A stretch of DNA of 64,000 bases from Xanthobacteraceae bacterium (GTDB lineage: Bacteria > Pseudomonadota > Alphaproteobacteria > Rhizobiales > Xanthobacteraceae), in NCBI GenBank assembly GCA_019454205.1, contig CP075369.1, positions 744,001-808,000 of the forward strand, in the 5' to 3' direction. The notes under the pieces are model-generated. The model did no database searches and was not told the DNA's origin. It was given only the letters and a program-made list of their open reading frames with translations. A program made the position numbers and the translations under genes. Of this stretch, positions 15,972 to 23,426 are shown piece by piece; the first letter of the stretch is position 1, and each line of letters begins with the position of its first letter.

Positions 15972-16309
15972 AACTGCGCGGAAAACTTCTCGGTGCGGAC
16001 CGGATTCGCGGAACGCTGCGAGCCTTGCCGGATGGCATGGCACACGCGGCGGCGGAGGCCGCAGCGGGAGCGTTGCGCGAGGAGATCGCGCGCCATTCTG
16101 GCATCGCGGGTTTGCAGGTTGCAGCCGAAGGGCTGCGTCGCCGCGTCGGCAGTGACGACGCCGGACTTGCCGCGCGCGAATTCGGCACGCTCGAACAAAC
16201 GCCTTCGCCTTGGCTCGCGCCGTCCCTCCCTCCGGCGCTGGAGCCGATGCGGGCGGCAGCGAAACTCGCTGTCGCCCGCGCTGTTTCAACGTTTCGTTTG
16301 CGAAAGTAG
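15968..16309 (+). CDS. HK97 gp10-like protein of the head-tail module
   Basis: Reading from GTG 15968, which overlaps the head-closure stop, gives 113 residues: KLRGKLLGADRIRGTLRALPDG, EALREEIARHSG-type helix, VGSDDAGLAAREFGTLEQTPSPWLAPSLP. The RE-FGT--PPxPFL-like segment and short length are typical of HK97 gp10 tail-joining proteins. The gene is intact and tightly packed between head closure and the DUF3168 gene. Confidence 0.8.
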   Translation: MKLRGKLLGADRIRGTLRALPDGMAHAAAEAAAGALREEIARHSGIAGLQVAAEGLRRRVGSDDAGLAAREFGTLEQTPSPWLAPSLPPALEPMRAAAKLAVARAVSTFRLRK

Positions 16310-16312
16310 TCC

Positions 16313-16723
16313 ATGCCGCAATCCGCCGCCGCCTTGCGCGCCGCGATCTATGGCGCGCTGAAGAACGATAGCCCGCTCGCCGCGCTGCTCGGCGGCGCGA
16401 AGATTTACGACGAACCGCCGCGCGAGGCGGCGCTGCCGTATGTCACGCTCGGCGAGGCAGTCGTGTCCGATGGTTCGACCGCGACCGAAGACGGCAACGA
16501 ACACGCGCTGACGCTGCATGTGTGGTCGAGGCAAGGCGGGCACCGTGAAGCGCACCTGATTTCCGGTGCGGTGTTGCAGGCGCTGATCGACGCGCCGCTA
16601 GCGCCTTCCGGTCATCATCTCGCGAACCTGCGCTTCGTCACCGCCGATGTTCGGCGCGAAGCGGACGGGCGCACCTATCACGGCATCGTGCGCCTGCGCG
16701 CGCTGACCGAACCGGAATCCTGA
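16313..16723 (+). CDS. DUF3168 tail-completion protein (RcGTA gp8-like)
   Basis: A 136-residue DUF3168 protein: ALRAAIYGALKNDSPLAALLGG, AKIYDEPPREAALPYVTLGE and HALTLHVWSRQGGHREAHLI match the family. It is believed to terminate the tail tube next to the connector. It is followed after an AAGGAG ribosome site by the major tail protein fragment. It is the last intact morphogenesis gene of the module. Confidence 0.85.
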   Translation: MPQSAAALRAAIYGALKNDSPLAALLGGAKIYDEPPREAALPYVTLGEAVVSDGSTATEDGNEHALTLHVWSRQGGHREAHLISGAVLQALIDAPLAPSGHHLANLRFVTADVRREADGRTYHGIVRLRALTEPES

Positions 16724-16734
16724 AGGAGAACAAA

Positions 16735-16971
16735 ATGCCCGCGCAAAAGGGAAAAGACATTCTGCTGAAAATCGACGGCGGCGAAGGCTTCGTCACCGTC
16801 GCGGGACTGCGCACCAAGACGCTCAGCTTCAACGCGCAGACCGTTGACGTGACGCACGCGGAATCCGCGGGACGCTGGCGCGAGCTGCTGAGCGGAGCGG
16901 GCGTGCGGCGCGCTTCGCTGTCTGCGAGCGGCATTTTCAAGGATGCCGCTTCGGACTCGATCGTGCGCCAG
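16735..16971 (+). pseudogene. Major tail protein (TP901-1 family), 5' fragment
   Basis: The first about 79 codons are a TP901-1-type tail-tube protein: MPAQKGKDILLKIDGGEGF, VAGLRTKTLSFNAQTVDVTHAESAGRWRELL and ASLSASGIFKDAASDSIVR. A normal protein continues for another 55-60 residues. Here the sequence passes at about 16966-16979 into the 3' half of an endolysin gene in a different frame, so translation would run into unrelated residues until 17631. A strong AAGGAG site and ATG remain. A deletion joined the two genes and removed everything between them. Confidence 0.8.
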
Positions 16972-17572
16972 CGGTTTCTCCATCGGCATCGAGCACGACA
17001 ACCCCGGCTATCTGCGCAAGGTGGGCGAGGGTGTTTATTCCGGTGTCTGCGTGATCGACACCAACAAGAACGCGGAGTTCAGGGTTGCACGCGTTGCGAC
17101 GCCGCAGCACGGCGACCATTACTGGCTCGCATATTCGGACAAGCAGATCGCCGCGAGCGCGGCGCTGCATGCTGCGTTGAAAGCCGCGTATCCGGCGATC
17201 AACACCGTGCTCGGACATTTTCACATCTGTCCGGGGCGCAAGACCGACACCAATCCGCTGTTTCCGCTGGAACACATGCAGGCAATCGTGCGCGGCGAAG
17301 CCGGCGAATTGCCACCGCCTGTTGCCGCGCAGCCGGAACCGAAGCAGATGCCCGCGCCGTCGAAGCCTTCGTTTGCCGCGGATGCCACAGTGGTCGCGGA
17401 TTCGCTCAACCTGCGCGGCGGGCCGGGCATCCAGTTCGCGGTGAAGGGAGCCATTCCTCACGGCACGCGCATCGACGTGCAGGAAGCGGACAAGCTGAGC
17501 GGATGGCTTCGCATCGTTACGCCATTCGGCGCGACCGGCTATGTGCATGGCGGGTTCGTGAGGCTGGATTGA
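16972..17572 (+). pseudogene. N-acetylmuramoyl-L-alanine amidase with SH3 domain, 3' fragment
   Basis: From about 16972 the frame reads GFSIGIEHDNPGYLR, which is the middle of an amidase_2 (AmpD/T7 lysozyme-like) domain. It continues through HFHICPGRKTDTNP to a Pro-rich linker and a C-terminal bacterial SH3 domain (VVADSLNLRGGPGIQFAVKGAIP...GATGYVHGGFVRLD). The N-terminal half with the first zinc His is missing. A short start-like ATG at 16943 lies in tail-gene sequence and is not the native start. It was the peptidoglycan hydrolase of the phage lysis cassette, now truncated by the deletion at 16.97 kb. Confidence 0.8.
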
Positions 17573-17580
17573 GTTGGTCT

Positions 17581-17621
17581 CATGGTTCGAGACGCGATGC
17601 TGCGCATCGCTTCTCACCATG
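17581..17621. repeat. Dispersed palindromic element (type 1)
   Basis: A nested hairpin: outer arms CATGGT (17581-17586) and ACCATG (17616-17621), inner arms GCGATGC (17594-17600) and GCATCGC (17604-17610). The surrounding TTCGAGACGC and CTTCTCACCATG words are typical of intergenic palindromes scattered through Bradyrhizobium-like genomes (recall). It lies just after the endolysin fragment. Confidence 0.65.
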
Positions 17622-17637
17622 GGGTTTGTAAATCGCT

Positions 17638-17678
17638 CATCCTGAGGAGCGAGCCGTAGGCTCGCATCTCGAAGGATG
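17638..17678. repeat. Dispersed palindromic element (type 2)
   Basis: A second nested hairpin: outer arms CATCCT (17638-17643) and AGGATG (17673-17678), inner arms GCGAGCC (17649-17655) and GGCTCGC (17659-17665). The words CTCATCCTGAGGAG and TCTCGAAGGATGG are a well-known intergenic repeat motif of Bradyrhizobium and Rhodopseudomonas (recall). It sits 24 bases before the holin start and may have entered after the module decayed. Confidence 0.7.
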
Positions 17679-17701
17679 GCGCCCTCCCAAACAGGTAAAA
17701 A

Positions 17702-18145
17702 ATGAAGCGCTTCTTCTCGCGCGGCCTTGCGGCCGCGTTTTTCGTTCTCGCCGCAACGCCCGCATTCGCGCAGACCGAAGTGGCCATCGAAGGCATTTAT
17801 AATGTCCTGCAGCCGTATCTGCTCGCCGTGGTCTCGGTGATCGCAACCGCCATCGTCGGCTGGCTAGCGGAATTGCTGCGGCGGAAATTTAACCTCGATA
17901 TCGACGCATCGCATCGCGACGCTTTGCAAACCGCGCCCACCAACGGCGCGGGCTTGTTGCTCGGCAAGATCGGCGGTGCGGCGAGCGGCAGGAAGCTCGA
18001 CCTGAAAAGCGTCGTGCTGGCGGAAGCCGTGAACTACGTCTTGCAGGCGGTGCCGGATGCCATCCGTCACTTCGGCATCACGCCGGAATCGCTCGCGGAA
18101 AAAATCCTCGCCAAGCTGCCGCAACTGCAATCCGCCGATGCTTGA
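17702..18145 (+). CDS. Putative holin-like membrane protein (LLH type)
   Basis: A 147-residue protein with a signal-like first helix (residues about 7-24) ending in AQTEV, a second membrane helix (LLAVVSVIATAIVGWLAELL) and a cytoplasmic-type helix with KFNLDIDASHRDALQTAPTNGAGLLL. The helix pair plus HRDALQ..NG pattern resembles LLH-family phage holins. Its position after the endolysin remnant supports a lysis role. AGGT lies a few bases before the ATG. The gene looks intact although its endolysin partner is broken. Confidence 0.6.
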   Translation: MKRFFSRGLAAAFFVLAATPAFAQTEVAIEGIYNVLQPYLLAVVSVIATAIVGWLAELLRRKFNLDIDASHRDALQTAPTNGAGLLLGKIGGAASGRKLDLKSVVLAEAVNYVLQAVPDAIRHFGITPESLAEKILAKLPQLQSADA

Positions 18146-18365
18146 GGCGCTCGGCAGTTTCGTCGTCTCGTTTCTGGCGAAGCTCATCCTCGGCTGGATC
18201 AAGGCGGAGCGGAAATCGCAGGGCGATGTCGAGACCGGCCGCCTTCGCTCCGAACTCGATCACGCGCTCGAAGCGCTACGAAAGAAGGAAGCGATGGCGG
18301 AAATTGCAACAACGTTTGCCACCCGCGCCGACGTGCTCGCGCGGCTGGAGGAGGGCAGCGCATGA
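18138..18365 (+). CDS. Small membrane/coiled-coil protein of the lysis region
   Basis: A 75-residue protein: an N-terminal hydrophobic helix (ALGSFVVSFLAKLILGWI) followed by a charged helix (DVETGRLRSELDHALEALRKKEAMAE). The start ATG overlaps the holin-like gene's stop, and its own stop overlaps the next ATG (ATGA at 18362-18365). One membrane anchor plus a periplasmic-length coiled coil is the layout of inner-membrane spanins (Rz-like), which would fit its place after a holin. No family is firmly recognised. Confidence 0.55.
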   Translation: MLEALGSFVVSFLAKLILGWIKAERKSQGDVETGRLRSELDHALEALRKKEAMAEIATTFATRADVLARLEEGSA

Positions 18366-18604
18366 ATCCGCTCTGTCTCGGACTGGAAGTGATCGTGCTG
18401 GGCGCGCGGCTGTGCATGGGCGAGCCAGTGGAGCGCACCACGGCGGTTACGGTCTGCCCGGCGATCGTGGAACGCCCGGCCGCCTGGCAACGCGCGCTGC
18501 GCGCCGAGCGCCTCGCGTCGCCCGGCTCGCCCCGCACCGACGAGGCGCTCTCGGAATGGCTCAGCCTCAGGGATCAGGCGCGGGTATGTCGCGACGGACG
18601 CTGA
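18362..18604 (+). CDS. Small hypothetical protein at the end of the lysis operon
   Basis: An 80-residue protein, LEVIVLGARLCMGEPVERTTAVTVCPAIVERPAAWQRALRAERL and so on, coupled to the previous gene by an ATGA overlap. It has two Cys and a weakly hydrophobic start but no clear lipobox, so an outer-membrane spanin (Rz1) role is only a possibility. It is followed 23 bases later by an intrinsic terminator, marking the right end of the phage-derived module. Confidence 0.5.
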   Translation: MNPLCLGLEVIVLGARLCMGEPVERTTAVTVCPAIVERPAAWQRALRAERLASPGSPRTDEALSEWLSLRDQARVCRDGR

Positions 18605-18626
18605 CAAGCGCCCGCACATCATTATA

Positions 18627-18650
18627 AGAAGCCCGACCAACAGGGCTTCT
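18627..18650 (+). terminator. Intrinsic terminator ending the phage-like module
   Basis: AGAAGCCC (18627-18634) pairs with GGGCTTCT (18643-18650) around an eight-base loop, followed by TTC. The downstream nitroreductase ATG begins four bases after the stem, so this hairpin also lies in that gene's ribosome-binding region. Confidence 0.6.
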
Positions 18651-18653
18651 TCA

Positions 18654-19331
18654 ATGCACATCCGCGAGGCGGTCGAGAGCCGCTATTCCTGCCGGGCGTT
18701 TCTTCCCAAGCCGGTTCCCGAAAAAATCGTCCGCGAGATTTTAACCAGCGCATCGCGCGCGCCGTCGGGCGGCAACTTGCAGCCGTGGATCGTACACGTG
18801 CTCGCGGACAAGCGGCTTGAAGAACTGAAAGCGCTGATCCGTCCGCGGCTGAACGAATTGCCGCTCGCGGAGGGCAGCGAATACGAAGTCTATCCCGCGC
18901 CGCTGAAGCAGCCTTACAAGGAACGCCGCTTCAAGGTCGGCGAGCTGCTCTATCAATCCATCGAAATTCCGCGCGAAGACCGGCCGGGCCGCTATCGGCA
19001 GTTTGCCCGCAACTTCGAGTTCTTCGGCGCGCCGTGCGGCATCTTCTTTTCGCTCGACCGCACCATGGGTCCGCCGCAATGGCAGGATCTCGGCATGCAC
19101 ATCCAGAATGTGCTGCTGCTCGCGCGGGGCCATGGCCTCCACACCTGCGCGCAGGAAGCCTGGACCTTCTGGCACAAGACCGTGTCCCGCTTCCTCGAAC
19201 TTCCCCCCGAAGTCATGCTCTTTTGCGGTGTCGCGCTCGGCTATGCCGACGAGACCGCACCCATTAACCAGTGGCGCTCGCCGCGCGAACCGTTGGACGG
19301 CTTTGCGACGTTTCAGGGCTTCGAATCCTAG
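18654..19331 (+). CDS. Nitroreductase family protein
   Basis: A 225-residue FMN-dependent oxidoreductase of the nitroreductase fold. The N-terminus IREAVESRYSCRAFLPKPVPEKIVREIL is the substrate/FMN phosphate-binding Arg motif, followed by SRAPSGGNLQPWIVHVL. The C-terminal part LLLARGHGLHTCAQEAW and LFCGVALGYADETAPIN carries the usual FMN-binding Gly-rich turn. Such enzymes reduce nitroaromatics, quinones or enones with NAD(P)H; the substrate is unknown. It begins directly after a terminator hairpin with no strong ribosome site. Confidence 0.9.
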   Translation: MHIREAVESRYSCRAFLPKPVPEKIVREILTSASRAPSGGNLQPWIVHVLADKRLEELKALIRPRLNELPLAEGSEYEVYPAPLKQPYKERRFKVGELLYQSIEIPREDRPGRYRQFARNFEFFGAPCGIFFSLDRTMGPPQWQDLGMHIQNVLLLARGHGLHTCAQEAWTFWHKTVSRFLELPPEVMLFCGVALGYADETAPINQWRSPREPLDGFATFQGFES

Positions 19332-19461
19332 GGCTTTGCACCCTTTACCCTGAACTTCGCGGACCTGTGACTTCGCGCGAGCGCAATGGCACACTCCCGC
19401 CCGAATTTCCGGGCTTTGAGTCGCCGAGATAGCCGCCAAGATAGCCGTCAAGAGAACCGTC

Positions 19462-20136
19462 ATGCGTTTGCTTGTCGTCGAAGACGATCCCGACCTGAAC
19501 CGCCAGCTCGTCACCGCGCTGACGGATGCGGGCTACGCGGTCGATTCCGCCGCCGACGGCGAGGAGGGGCACTTTCTCGGCGAGAGCGAGCCGTATGACG
19601 CGGTGGTGCTCGATCTCGGTCTGCCGAAGATGGATGGCATTTCGATTCTGGAGTCGTGGCGGCGCAACGGCCGCGCCATGCCGGTTTTGATTCTCACCGC
19701 GCGCGACCGCTGGTCCGACAAGGTGCAGGGCTTCGACGCCGGCGCCGACGATTACGTCGCGAAGCCGTTTCATCTGGAGGAGGTGCTGGCGCGCATCCGC
19801 GCGCTGCTGCGCCGCTCGACCGGCCACTCCACCAACGAAATCTCATGCGGCCCGGTGCGGCTGGATACTCGTTCCGGCCGCGTTTCGGTGAACGGCAATC
19901 CGGTGCGGCTGACCTCGCATGAGTACCGGCTGCTGTCCTATCTCATGCATCACACCGGGCGCGTGGTGTCGCGCACCGAACTGGTCGAGCATCTCTACGA
20001 TCAGGATTTCGACCGCGACTCCAACACGATCGAAGTGTTCGTTGGCCGCCTGCGCCGCAAGTTGGGGATCGACGTGATCCAGACCGTGCGCGGGCTTGGC
20101 TATCTGCTGACGCCGCCGGCGGCCGATGGGCGGTAA
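19462..20136 (+). CDS. feuP: OmpR-family response regulator, FeuP type
   Basis: A 224-residue regulator with a receiver domain (acidic pocket Glu7-Asp8-Asp9, phosphoacceptor Asp51 in VVLDLGLPKMDG, Lys in YVAKPF) and a winged-helix C-terminus (LTSHEYRLLSYLMHHTGRVVSRTELVEHLYDQ...TIEVFVGRLRRKLG). The sequence closely follows what I recall of rhizobial FeuP, and the downstream order feuQ, lipoprotein, ccmIEFH, degP supports the name. In Sinorhizobium, FeuPQ controls the cyclic glucan exporter gene and other envelope genes. Its stop overlaps feuQ by 11 bases. Confidence 0.88.
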   Translation: MRLLVVEDDPDLNRQLVTALTDAGYAVDSAADGEEGHFLGESEPYDAVVLDLGLPKMDGISILESWRRNGRAMPVLILTARDRWSDKVQGFDAGADDYVAKPFHLEEVLARIRALLRRSTGHSTNEISCGPVRLDTRSGRVSVNGNPVRLTSHEYRLLSYLMHHTGRVVSRTELVEHLYDQDFDRDSNTIEVFVGRLRRKLGIDVIQTVRGLGYLLTPPAADGR

Positions 20137-21505
20137 TTCCTCTCTCGCGCGCCGCCTGTTCCTGTCCGCGACCGCGGTCAGCGTCGTCTTTCTCGTGGTG
20201 ATCGGGATTCTGCTCTCGACGCTCTATCGCAACAGCGTGGAACGCGCGTTCGACCGCCGCCTGAATCTGTATCTGCGCAACATCGTCGCCGAAGTCGCGA
20301 ACAATCCGCGGCCGCCGCTATCCGAGCCGGAAACACTCGGCGAGCCGCTGTTCCTGATTCCGAATTCGGGCTGGTACTGGCAAATCCTGCGGCTCGGCGA
20401 GAGCAGCGAAACCAAACTATCGCGCTCCACACCGGATGAAGGGCTGGTCACGCTGCTCGCGCAGAACGTGAAGCAGCGCAAGGACGGCTTGCGTCAGGGT
20501 TATATGAATGGACCTGACGGGCAGCGCCTGCGCGTGGTCGAGCGCCTGCTCGACATCGGTGACGACGGGCGTTTCCTCATCACCGTATCAGGCGACTCCG
20601 TCGAGATCGACGAAGAGGCCGCGGAGTTCAACTACGCGCTGTTCATCACCTTTGCGCTGCTTGCGCTCGCCTTCATTCTCACGGTCGGCTTTCAGGTGCG
20701 CTATGGCCTGCGTCCGCTGTCGCGTATTTCCGGGGCGCTCTCCGAAATCCGTTCCGGCCGCGCGGAACGCCTCGCCGGAGATTTTCCACGCGAGATCGAT
20801 CCGCTGGCGCGCGAGGTGAACGCGCTGCTGGAATCGAACCGCGAAATCGTCGAGCGCGCACGTACCCATGTCGGCAATCTCGCCCATGCGCTGAAAACTC
20901 CGCTCTCGGTGCTGATGAACGAAGCGGGACACATGCAGGAGCCAGGCGGCGATAAAATCCGCGAGCAACTGAACATCATGCGCGATCAGGTGACGCGCCA
21001 TCTGGAGCGCGCGCGCATCGCGGCGCGCACGGCGGTGTTCAGTAGCACCATCGATGTGGGTCCGGTGGTCGCGACCATCGCGCGTACGATGGAGAAGATC
21101 CATCGCGAGCGCGGCGTCAGCATCCATACCCGAACCGACGAGCCGGTGAAGTTCCGCGGCGAACAGCAGGACCTCGAGGAGATGCTCGGCAATCTCGTCG
21201 ACAACGCCTGCAAGTGGGCCAACTCGCGCATCGACATCGAACTCTATGCGCAGCCGTCGCAGCGCGGCGCGGGGAACACTTTTTTCCGGCTGCAAGTAGA
21301 CGACGACGGGCCGGGACTGGCGCCGAACGAACGCGAGGAAGTGCTGCGGCGCGGGCGTCGGCTCGACGAAAGCAAGCCGGGTACCGGACTCGGTCTTTCC
21401 ATCGTCCTCGATCTGGCCAAGCTCTATGGCGGCAGCCTCGAACTGGGGAATTCGCCGCTCGGCGGCCTGCGGGCGGCGCTGCTACTCCCCGCGGTGCGGG
21501 CGTAA
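20126..21505 (+). CDS. feuQ: Sensor histidine kinase, FeuQ type
   Basis: A 459-residue membrane kinase with two transmembrane helices (about 12-34 and 170-191) flanking a periplasmic sensor of about 135 residues, then HAMP (RYGLRPLSRISGALSEIRSGR). The HisKA site is NLAHALKTPLSV (His254), and the HATPase domain has NLVDNACKWA, DDGPGL and GTGLGLSIV. Presumed to phosphorylate FeuP. In PhoQ-type kinases the periplasmic domain senses cations or envelope state; the signal here is unknown. Confidence 0.88.
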   Translation: MGGNSSLARRLFLSATAVSVVFLVVIGILLSTLYRNSVERAFDRRLNLYLRNIVAEVANNPRPPLSEPETLGEPLFLIPNSGWYWQILRLGESSETKLSRSTPDEGLVTLLAQNVKQRKDGLRQGYMNGPDGQRLRVVERLLDIGDDGRFLITVSGDSVEIDEEAAEFNYALFITFALLALAFILTVGFQVRYGLRPLSRISGALSEIRSGRAERLAGDFPREIDPLAREVNALLESNREIVERARTHVGNLAHALKTPLSVLMNEAGHMQEPGGDKIREQLNIMRDQVTRHLERARIAARTAVFSSTIDVGPVVATIARTMEKIHRERGVSIHTRTDEPVKFRGEQQDLEEMLGNLVDNACKWANSRIDIELYAQPSQRGAGNTFFRLQVDDDGPGLAPNEREEVLRRGRRLDESKPGTGLGLSIVLDLAKLYGGSLELGNSPLGGLRAALLLPAVRA

Positions 21506-21593
21506 GCCACCCTTTCGCCGGATTGTTAAGGCTTTTACGTCACCGTATTAGTGCGGTTCGTCCGCCAACGTATTGCGTAAACCGGGGGTTCCC

Positions 21594-22067
21594 ATGCGGC
21601 CTGTCTCGACCAAAGCCATCGCAGGTGTTTTCGGCGCGGCGCTTCTGCTCGCCGGTTGCTCGGGCGAAGCAGGCCCGCGCACGCAGGACGGCATCTTTGT
21701 CGGTGCGTTGTCCGGCGCTCTGTTTGGCGCAGCCACGGGTCAGGGACCCGGTGCAGTGGTCGCTGGTGCCGTTACCGGTGGCCTGATCGGCGGCGTTATC
21801 GGCAATGCGCTGGACGAGGAAGACCGCCGCCGCGCCTATGACGCCGAACTCCGCGCGCTCGAAGCCGAAGGCCCCGGCGCGCCGGTAAGCTGGCGTGGCG
21901 AACGCGGCGCCTACGGCACCATCGTCGCGGGTCCGCCCTATGCCTATCAAAGCTATGCGCGTTGCCGCGAATACACCCACACCGTCTATATCAACGGCCA
22001 GCCGCGCACGGGCCGCGGTATTGCGTGCCGCAATCCCGACGGAAGCTGGACGCCGGTTCGCGGCTAG
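21594..22067 (+). CDS. Glycine-zipper outer-membrane lipoprotein
   Basis: From ATG 21594, preceded by GGGGG at six bases, 157 residues begin with a signal peptide and lipobox LLLAGC (Cys about 22). A glycine-zipper segment (GIFVGALSGALFGAATG...GAVVAGAVTGGLIGGVIGNAL) follows, then a surface-antigen-like C-terminal part (CREYTHTVYINGQPRTGRGIACRNPDGSW). This is the 17-kDa antigen/RcpA-like architecture. It probably inserts in or spans the outer membrane. It sits between FeuPQ and the cytochrome c maturation operon, as in related genomes. Confidence 0.8.
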   Translation: MRPVSTKAIAGVFGAALLLAGCSGEAGPRTQDGIFVGALSGALFGAATGQGPGAVVAGAVTGGLIGGVIGNALDEEDRRRAYDAELRALEAEGPGAPVSWRGERGAYGTIVAGPPYAYQSYARCREYTHTVYINGQPRTGRGIACRNPDGSWTPVRG

Positions 22068-22144
22068 GCCTGCGACAACGCCTAACCCCTGCAACCTTTG
22101 ACCCCGCCGCTGTCCGCCTCTAGGACGGCTGCCGGGTGACCTCG

Positions 22145-22978
22145 ATGTTTTTCTGGATTTCGCTCGCGGGCATGACGGCCGCGGCCGTTCTGGCAGTGCT
22201 GTGGCCGCTTTCGCGAAAGCCCGCGTTTGCCGTGGCCGCCGCAGACGGCGATGCCGCGATCTATCGCGATCAGCTTGCCGAGATCGAGCGCGACCGCGCG
22301 CGCGGTTTGCTCGCAGGCACGGAAGCGGATGCCATGCATACGGAAGTCGCGCGGCGCTTGCTCGCGGCTTCCGCGCGAACGGAGCCGGGCGCATCCGATG
22401 CGGCGTCGCTGCGCCGCCGGCGGATTGCTTCGCTGCTCGCGCTGCTCGTCATTCCCGTCATCGCGCTTTCTCTTTACTTGCAGAACGGTTCGCCGGAGCG
22501 GCCCGACATGCCGCTGGCCGAGCGTCTCGCAATTCCTCTGGAACAACAGGACATCGGCCTGCTGGTCGCGCGTCTCGAAGCGCGCATCGCGCAAGCGCCG
22601 CAGAACGGGCAGGGGTGGGAATTGCTGGCGGGCGTGTACGCGCGCATCGGCCGCTACGAAGATTCGATTGCCGCACATGAGAACGCGCTTCGCCTGCTCG
22701 GTTCTTCGCCTGCGCGCGAAACCGCTTACGGCGAAGTGCTGACGGCAACCGCGAACGGCACGGTGACGCCGCAGGCGCGCGCGGCTTTCGAGCGTGCGTT
22801 GGCGAAAGACCCGGATTTCCCTGCCGCACTTTATTACTACGGCATTGCCGCCGAGCAGGAAGGCGACCGCGCGAGCGCGCGCGAGCGCTGGATGCGCGTC
22901 ATCGAGAAGGCGCCGCCGAACGATCCCTGGCGTATTCCCGCCGCCCGCGCGCTGCAACGAACCGGAGGCGAGAAATAG
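22145..22978 (+). CDS. ccmI: Cytochrome c maturation protein CcmI (CycH)
   Basis: Apocytochrome chaperone of system I cytochrome c maturation. The N-terminus (FFWISLAGMTAAAVLAVLWPL) and a second helix (IASLLALLVIPVIALSLYL) bracket a cytoplasmic loop with IYRDQLAEIERDRARGLLAGTEADA. The periplasmic tail has TPR-like repeats (LLARLEARIAQAPQNGQGWELLAGVYARIGRYEDSIAAHENAL). ATG 22145 is favoured because GGGTGA precedes it at about six bases and family members begin with this membrane helix; GTG 22136 is an alternative. First gene of the ccmIEFH operon. Confidence 0.9.
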   Translation: MFFWISLAGMTAAAVLAVLWPLSRKPAFAVAAADGDAAIYRDQLAEIERDRARGLLAGTEADAMHTEVARRLLAASARTEPGASDAASLRRRRIASLLALLVIPVIALSLYLQNGSPERPDMPLAERLAIPLEQQDIGLLVARLEARIAQAPQNGQGWELLAGVYARIGRYEDSIAAHENALRLLGSSPARETAYGEVLTATANGTVTPQARAAFERALAKDPDFPAALYYYGIAAEQEGDRASARERWMRVIEKAPPNDPWRIPAARALQRTGGEK

Positions 22979-22979
22979 A

Positions 22980-23426
22980 ATGACCCGCAAACAACGCCGC
23001 CTGACCATGATCGCCGTTGGCGGCATCGTGCTCGCGCTTGCGGTCGGCCTTACGCTCTCCGCGCTGCGTGACTCGATCACGTTCTTCGTCAGTCCGAGCG
23101 AGCTGTCGCAGAAAGCGCCGCCGGCGGGCAAGCGCTTCCGCATCGGCGGGCTGGTGAAGGAAGGCTCGCTCAAGCGCGACGGTTTGAAGATCAGCTTTCT
23201 GGTGACGGATGGCGCTGCGGATGTGCCAGTGCGCTTCGAAGGTATCCCGCCCGACCTGTTCCGCGAGAAGCAGGGCGTGGTCGCGGAGGGTCTGCTGGAG
23301 AACGGCGTGTTTCTTGCGAACAACATCCTCGCCAAGCACGACGAAAACTATGTGCCGCGCGAAGTTGTCGATGCGCTGAAAGACAAAGGCCTTTGGAAGC
23401 ATAACGAAACGGGCGAGAAGAAATGA
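22980..23426 (+). CDS. ccmE: Heme chaperone CcmE (CycJ)
   Basis: A 148-residue periplasmic heme carrier anchored by one N-terminal helix (residues about 8-28). The OB-fold core contains GKRFRIGGLVKEGSLKRDG and VPVRFEGIPPDLFREKQGVVAEG. The heme-binding His120 lies in LAKHDENYVP with the partner Tyr124, as required for covalent heme attachment. It starts one base after the ccmI stop codon, and its stop overlaps ccmF by four bases (ATGA). Confidence 0.95.
   Translation: MTRKQRRLTMIAVGGIVLALAVGLTLSALRDSITFFVSPSELSQKAPPAGKRFRIGGLVKEGSLKRDGLKISFLVTDGAADVPVRFEGIPPDLFREKQGVVAEGLLENGVFLANNILAKHDENYVPREVVDALKDKGLWKHNETGEKK

Noticed and set aside
16735..17631. Single 298-residue protein across the tail/endolysin junction
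   Set aside because: After about residue 79 the frame is Arg-rich and unrelated, while the other frame encodes endolysin; the join is a deletion scar.
6322..18650. Complete inducible prophage
   Set aside because: No integrase, repressor, replication or tail genes and no flanking repeats found; only head and lysis parts remain.
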